A stretch of 36,229 nt of DNA from a virus, in IMG/VR virus record IMGVR_UViG_3300018046_000004, positions 1-36,229 of that record; one strand, written 5' to 3'. Both the position numbers and the translations under genes were made by a program. Below, in pieces: positions 31,455-36,229 of the stretch (position 1 is the first letter of the stretch; every line of letters begins with the position of its first letter). Under the pieces are notes generated by a model. It did not search any database. It saw only the letters and a program-made list of their open reading frames with translations, and had not been told where the DNA came from.

Positions 31455-33986
31455 TTATGCCACTGCAGGATATATTATACTAAACGACACATATCCACTT
31501 AAAGAGTCTTGTGAGGGAAATGATATTAAAAGTGAAGGGTAATCTATACTACTCCAAATAACACTAGCGGGTAAAAGAATTGTATTATTATTTAATACAG
31601 CTGGCCAAACAAAAGTTGGTGTCACAACCATTGGATTTGGAGCATAAAGAGTTACATAAGGAAGAATAATAACGAAACCATCAATAGGCGCTCCATTAGT
31701 AACATAAATAAGAGCATTTAATATTGCAGTGTTACCAATAGTTGTATATATTATTGTTGGGGTAGCAGAAGATATTCCAGAATAGGTAACGTCGGAAATA
31801 GTGTTCCATTGCCCTACAGGATAAGTAGTTTGATTGTTTATATATAAAGATCCAGAAAAGGATGCTGTCCCATCTGCTGAAATATGAGCATTGATCACCC
31901 CTTGAGGATAAGGACCTATAAAAAGACCACCTGTATTAGCCCCCCCTGCTTTACTATTAATTCTTACATCCCCATCAAATAGTCCACCACCAGTTGTTCC
32001 ATCACTATGAAATCCTGCATTTTGTTCTATTCCGTGTATACCCCAATTTGCAATCCCTTCTACACCAAATCCACCTATTGTTCCGGATTGACCATAAATA
32101 ATTTCTCCTCTGATAGCAGGAATTGTACTAAAAGTGTTACAACTTGGTTGTCCTGTATAAATAGAAGAAAATAATGGTAGAGAAGGTCCTATTGAATTAC
32201 TAATGGTTTGATCTATATTAGAAACCCCAGAAGCTAAAATTGAATTAAAAGTTGCCGTTCCATCTGCAGAAATATGGGCATTAAGATCCCCATTATAATC
32301 TACTACAAATATTCCACCACTGTTAGGTTCTGCATTATAAGAAAGCCCATTAACTCTTATGGCCCCATCAAACCACCCAGCTACTGAAGACCCGTCTGTA
32401 TATGTCCCTCTTCCAATATTCATTTTTCCATGAATACCCCACCACCCAACTCCTTCAACTCCAACACCGCCATATCCTATGGTTGGACATTCTACAGATC
32501 CACTAATAGCGGGAACAGGTCCAATATTTCCTCCGACAATATTACTGATAATAATTGAATTAATTAAAGGGGATGTTTGTGTTGTAGAATCATAAGTTTG
32601 ATCTACATTAACATTACTATTAAAATTTAAAATATTATTAATAGTGTTTATTGTTAATAATTGAGATCCTTCAGCATTATTAACTACAAAAGCCGTTTCG
32701 TTGTCTACTTCCGGTATAAAATTTACATTCCCATTTACATTTAAATTTCCGGTAAAAGACGTATCTCCTTCTGAAATAATTCCCCCGCCATTAATACTTA
32801 AAGTACCGGTTTCCAAAGTACATCCACTAGAAATTTCTAAATTGTTTATTTGACTGGGCCCTGAACCTTCAACAAGTATATTTCCATTTGGTACTGCTAA
32901 ACCAACATTTCCACCGATATAAATATTTCCTGCTACAGAAGCATCCCCTGTAGTTATATTAAGGTTTCCTTCTGGAATTCCTAAAGCAGTTTGATTTACT
33001 GTCCCATTGACTATAAGCCCGCGTTCAAACTCACTATTAGTACCAACTACAATTAATTTTTCCCCTATAGTAGCGTTGTCTATTATGGATAAATTTCCTA
33101 TTACAGTAGTATCGGACCCCACTAATAGAAGACCTCCTATAGAAGTCTCATTTCCCACCTTCAAATTTCTTGTGACAGTTGCGTCTTGGGACAAAACTGT
33201 ACCTTCTCCTACACACAGATTCCCTGACATAATAGAAGCATCATGTTCTACAGTTAATTCTCCCTGACCAGAAGACACAGAACTTACAGAAAGATTTCCT
33301 GTATAAATATTACACCCGTTTTGTACTTGAATATTAGAAAGATAACTTGGGGCTGTAGTAGAATCTGCAAATAATTGCCCACCAATTGTGACATTTCCAG
33401 AAGCGTTTACAGGTCCGCCAAAAGATGAGTCGGTGTCAACAAGTAAGTTTTCGTGTATTTCAACATTGTTATAAAATGTTGAATCACCGTAAAAAGTAGA
33501 ATCTGTTTCAACAGTAAACCCATATCCAGGAAAAATAGCATTTCCAATTATTACAGGACCTAAGAAAGTAGCTGTGTACCCAGTATCTACTTGAAAATCG
33601 TCTACATAAACATTATCATTAAATGAAGCCACATCATTAACTGTTAGACCGGATAGAGTCGTACCCCCATTAACTGTTAAATTACCAATATCGGGAACAG
33701 TTAAATAAGATATAGTTGCATCAAAAACTGTCATTTCTCCCGTATCAGGAACAGTTAAATTATTAATGGTTGCATCATTAATAATGGCATCGGTAATTGT
33801 GGCATCCGTAAATAACACATTAGTCGATTCAATATTTGAAGATTGTACAATAGGAGCAAACACTGTTCCATCAACGTTAATGTTTTCAGTTATGGTTAAA
33901 TTTGCCATTGTATAGGTATCAGTTGGATCTATTTTGGTAGCATCCACCGCTTCATTAGTAATCCATTTTCTTGTAAGTTGGCTCAT
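31455..33986 (-). CDS. Repeat-rich tail fibre protein
   Basis: 843 aa; ATG at 33986 with CAGGTAC. The N-terminus (MSQLTRKWITNEAVDATKIDP) resembles the opening of many fibre proteins that bind the baseplate. Residues ~30-420 are a long series of short beta units with the pattern (x)-L-x-V-x-G-(x)-x-x-x-x-G-(N/D)-L or DATI-x-x-(L/A), as in left- or right-handed beta-helix shafts. Residues ~480-725 contain two ~110-residue modules, each with GV(E)G(V/I)xxWGIHG, a (S)DG(S/T) loop, (W/L)FDG(A/D)(I/V)R(V/I)N and an ending NAHISADGTA(T/S)F. The final ~110 residues form a beta-rich C-terminal domain, likely a trimer tip. No chaperone cleavage motif was identified. Confidence 0.75.
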   Translation of the reverse strand: MSQLTRKWITNEAVDATKIDPTDTYTMANLTITENINVDGTVFAPIVQSSNIESTNVLFTDATITDAIINDATINNLTVPDTGEMTVFDATISYLTVPDIGNLTVNGGTTLSGLTVNDVASFNDNVYVDDFQVDTGYTATFLGPVIIGNAIFPGYGFTVETDSTFYGDSTFYNNVEIHENLLVDTDSSFGGPVNASGNVTIGGQLFADSTTAPSYLSNIQVQNGCNIYTGNLSVSSVSSGQGELTVEHDASIMSGNLCVGEGTVLSQDATVTRNLKVGNETSIGGLLLVGSDTTVIGNLSIIDNATIGEKLIVVGTNSEFERGLIVNGTVNQTALGIPEGNLNITTGDASVAGNIYIGGNVGLAVPNGNILVEGSGPSQINNLEISSGCTLETGTLSINGGGIISEGDTSFTGNLNVNGNVNFIPEVDNETAFVVNNAEGSQLLTINTINNILNFNSNVNVDQTYDSTTQTSPLINSIIISNIVGGNIGPVPAISGSVECPTIGYGGVGVEGVGWWGIHGKMNIGRGTYTDGSSVAGWFDGAIRVNGLSYNAEPNSGGIFVVDYNGDLNAHISADGTATFNSILASGVSNIDQTISNSIGPSLPLFSSIYTGQPSCNTFSTIPAIRGEIIYGQSGTIGGFGVEGIANWGIHGIEQNAGFHSDGTTGGGLFDGDVRINSKAGGANTGGLFIGPYPQGVINAHISADGTASFSGSLYINNQTTYPVGQWNTISDVTYSGISSATPTIIYTTIGNTAILNALIYVTNGAPIDGFVIILPYVTLYAPNPMVVTPTFVWPAVLNNNTILLPASVIWSSIDYPSLLISFPSQDSLSGYVSFSIIYPAVA

Positions 33987-34031
33987 TTTTTGTACCTGTT
34001 GTAAAAGATATATAAATTTTTTTCTTATTAC

Positions 34032-35828
34032 TTAAAAAAGAAAAGACGCTTTCTTTTTTTGAAACCAAGTTTCTATACTAGGTGTAGTATAATTAAAAGC
34101 CCCTATAGTCCATGCACCACTCGAAGGTCTTGAATTTCCGCTAGCATCAACATTTAATGTAGATATACCCAAAGAAGTGAGATTAACCCCGGCATTAATT
34201 GCAGGAGAACTCAATTGTAATTGATAATTATTACTAGTACAACTTCCAAGATTATCACTAGAATCAGTCAATATACTATATGAAAGATTTACAAATTTTG
34301 GGTCCGAATAATTACCGTGAGGTTCATAACTAGTACCATACGCTGTTCTAAACTCCGATATAGAATACCACGGGTTTTGCTTATTTTGGTCATACGATAC
34401 GCTTATAATTTGATTGGCTGATCCTGCATCTGCATAGTTTCCTGGAATAACATAATATAAATTATAATCCATAATAGTTGGAAAGCTGGGGGTTGCCCCA
34501 GTAGTATCATTATCAGCTTCTATTACTAATAATTGAAAATTATAATCAATTGTATCTGCATTATACATTATATTATTTCTTAAATCAAGAGCATATCCTG
34601 ATCTATTTAAGTCATAGCCAGGAGTCATAGATCTGAATTGAAAAGCTGTCTGTGTGTCATAAAAAGTATTGTTCCAGAAATGATAGTCTACAGCTGGGTT
34701 GTTGTCTGTAGCTAATAATCCATCTTGTACATAAATATTACCCTCTCCGCCTTGATCTTGTGGATGGCTATTTAAGAAAATATTATTATAAACATATACT
34801 GTGCCGCCCCATTGCGTCAAAAATATATAAGCAGTACCGCCACCAGATGTTATGTTGTCATTGTAGAACCAATTATTATAAATCTTTAATGGATGCGCCG
34901 GAGTTCCTAATGTACAATTTGTATAATTCTGCGTTCCCGCCTCATTAGATGTAGCAACAAATAAAATAATACCATCATCATGTGGTGTATCAGTATCATT
35001 TAGGCAAAAAGTTTGAAGAGTACCATCATATTCTGGATAATCATGAAGTTGATTTCCAAATATATTTATATCTTGCATAACAGAATTATCAGCTCCTGCC
35101 CCAATACAAATTAGCCATCGTATATAATTATGAATATTATTATAACTTACTGTAATTTGAGTTAAATTAGTATTACTAGAACCGCCAAAATTAGCAATAG
35201 TAGAAAGATTTATTGGCTGAGACATCATTGTAAAATTATTATTTGTTATAATAATGTTATTTCCACTATAAACCATTATTCCTGTTCCACTAATATCAGA
35301 ATCTCCGTTTACAGGAGCGGAATTTTGCCAAATTCCTATTTGATGAAAATAGCAATTTTGAATGGTTACATATGTTACATTTTGAAAAACCATACCAGTA
35401 CCGTCTATATCAGGTAAAGTTGTTCCTCCTACTATACAATGGTATTCTGATAATTGTGCAGATGTGTAAGCTCCAAAATAGCATACTTCAAAGTTTTGTA
35501 TTGTAATATAGTTTTTACTAATAACTGTAATACCTACTGCACCATTTACATAATTTCCATTTAAAATTGCCTGACCTGTACCCCAAGTTCCAGCAGAATT
35601 ACCATCTAAAATAATTGGATTACCTGCAGAACCTGAACCATTTACAGTAATCTGCCCTATATAATTAACACCACCCATAAAAATTACTGTGGTACCAGCT
35701 GATAAAGTTGTAGAAGACGGATGACTAGTAGCATTAGGATCACCTGGGCAGTGCTGCCAAGCAGTAGAAGTAGAAGTACCATTATTGGTATCAGAACCGC
35801 CAGTATAATTAATATAGTAAGTTGTCAT
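34032..35828 (-). CDS. Right-handed parallel beta-helix tailspike-like protein
   Basis: 598 aa starting MTTYYINYTGGSDTNNGTS, the usual N-terminal cap of secreted or viral beta-helix proteins (GGSD-x-N-NGTS). Following residues contain pectate-lyase-like coils with N-rich ladders (ITIQNFEVCYFG, VTIQNCYFHQIG, IIITNNNFTMM). The C-terminal region SSPAINAGVNLTSLG ... WTIGAFNYTTP is a common closing motif (SPAI(N/D)xG ... W-x-IGA). Such proteins act as receptor-binding spikes, often with polysaccharide-cleaving activity; no catalytic set can be named from sequence alone. It is the upstream neighbour of the fibre gene. SD TAAGG precedes the ATG. Confidence 0.85.
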   Translation of the reverse strand: MTTYYINYTGGSDTNNGTSTSTAWQHCPGDPNATSHPSSTTLSAGTTVIFMGGVNYIGQITVNGSGSAGNPIILDGNSAGTWGTGQAILNGNYVNGAVGITVISKNYITIQNFEVCYFGAYTSAQLSEYHCIVGGTTLPDIDGTGMVFQNVTYVTIQNCYFHQIGIWQNSAPVNGDSDISGTGIMVYSGNNIIITNNNFTMMSQPINLSTIANFGGSSNTNLTQITVSYNNIHNYIRWLICIGAGADNSVMQDINIFGNQLHDYPEYDGTLQTFCLNDTDTPHDDGIILFVATSNEAGTQNYTNCTLGTPAHPLKIYNNWFYNDNITSGGGTAYIFLTQWGGTVYVYNNIFLNSHPQDQGGEGNIYVQDGLLATDNNPAVDYHFWNNTFYDTQTAFQFRSMTPGYDLNRSGYALDLRNNIMYNADTIDYNFQLLVIEADNDTTGATPSFPTIMDYNLYYVIPGNYADAGSANQIISVSYDQNKQNPWYSISEFRTAYGTSYEPHGNYSDPKFVNLSYSILTDSSDNLGSCTSNNYQLQLSSPAINAGVNLTSLGISTLNVDASGNSRPSSGAWTIGAFNYTTPSIETWFQKKKASFLF

Positions 35829-35840
35829 ATAAAACCTTAG

Positions 35841-36229
35841 TTATAAAAGTCCCGTCGATATTCGTTGAGCTGTCCAAGATCCAGTTTCATACGCAAATGC
35901 ACCAACATCCCATGCAGATGTATTGTAAGTATAATTTACTATATCTGTTGTAAAATTTAATGGCGCTGAAGATCCAGTTGTATTTGTACCTTTACCTTTA
36001 AGACCTGATGTTGAGGGCAGCCCAAAATTCTCACTACCAGATGTAACGTTTTTAAAGTTTGTAGTATTGACAGCAATGCTTGTAAGACCTGTACTACCAT
36101 ATGAGTCACTACTAGCACAAGTAGTTAGATTTAATGTGCCACCATCATTATAATATGATTGACCAGAACCATTACCAGCAGCATAACAATTTTTAACATT
36201 TACGGTCCCGCCACCAACAAACACTCCAG
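35841..36229 (-). CDS. C-terminal part of a second beta-helix tailspike-like protein (partial)
   Basis: The frame is open to the right edge, so the N-terminus lies outside the window; the GTG at 36224 is not taken as a start because the preceding codon continues the same Gly-rich pattern. Visible 128 residues: VNVKNCYAAGNGSGQ, then FKNVTSGSENFGLPSTSGLKG and closing WDVGAFAYETGSW. This end matches the beta-helix closing form seen in the next gene (W-x-(I/V)GAF-x-Y). The two genes are 12 bp apart and probably encode paired spikes. Confidence 0.75.
   Translation of the reverse strand, partial: GVFVGGGTVNVKNCYAAGNGSGQSYYNDGGTLNLTTCASSDSYGSTGLTSIAVNTTNFKNVTSGSENFGLPSTSGLKGKGTNTTGSSAPLNFTTDIVNYTYNTSAWDVGAFAYETGSWTAQRISTGLL

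Noticed and set aside
32853-32866. GACTGGGCCCTGAA as another GC-rich family member
   Set aside because: Only one hexamer (GGGCCC) is present, so it is too short to separate from chance.

Overview
The window is a late structural (virion morphogenesis) region of a tailed phage with a contractile tail (myovirus type). It is AT-rich and probably comes from a large-genome phage. The evidence is a near-canonical order of tail genes on one strand: tail sheath, tail tube, two small chaperone-position genes, a tape measure protein, two related tail-tip proteins, a large hub-like protein, an OB-fold/beta-helix central spike, and large fibre proteins. Almost everything is transcribed leftwards (minus strand) with short gaps or 1-nt TAATG overlaps. 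Good AGGAG-type ribosome sites point to a bacterial host. I see no DNA replication, capsid or terminase genes in this stretch.

Layout in transcription order (right to left): two beta-helix tailspike-like proteins (36229-34032); an 843-aa repeat-rich fibre; a 458-aa structural protein with an FN3-like N-terminus and Cys cluster; a 141-aa zinc-ribbon protein; a 202-aa protein; a 54-aa protein; an actin-like ATPase (27437-28447); a transposon island with one truncated and one intact TnpB plus an omega-RNA-like right end (25081-27275); an 804-aa structural protein carrying a beta-propeller insert; a small plus-strand cassette of tandem paralogues (21715-22669); an FmdB-type zinc-ribbon protein; the sheath; a Cys-rich/acidic protein; the tube; then chaperone-position genes, tape measure, tail-tip pair, hub, spike, a 203-aa triple-repeat protein, and a giant fibre running off the left edge with collagen-like SGYSGYSG repeats.

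The most unusual content is non-coding. Just after the tail-tube gene, in sense orientation and directly before a rho-independent terminator, lies a 32-nt sequence with the form of a type I-C CRISPR repeat (16072-16103). It has no second repeat, no spacer array and no cas gene. Five bases after the actin-like gene stop codon is a second solitary sequence with the form of a type I-E repeat (27402-27431), and a degenerate I-E-like hairpin sits next to the I-C unit. This resembles solitary CRISPR repeat units used by some phages as RNA anti-CRISPRs (Racr), here embedded in a structural operon. That function is an inference.

A second unusual system is a family of short GC-rich elements built from hexamers such as GGGACA, GGGCCC and TGGACA. 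They are scattered inside AT-rich structural genes and read in different reading frames, so they look like DNA-level insertions and not conserved peptide motifs. Other points of interest are a 14-bp intergenic motif found three times 49-74 bp upstream of minus-strand starts (candidate promoter), a propeller domain bracketed by SGYSG linkers, and a TnpB element whose right end abuts a TTG start codon.
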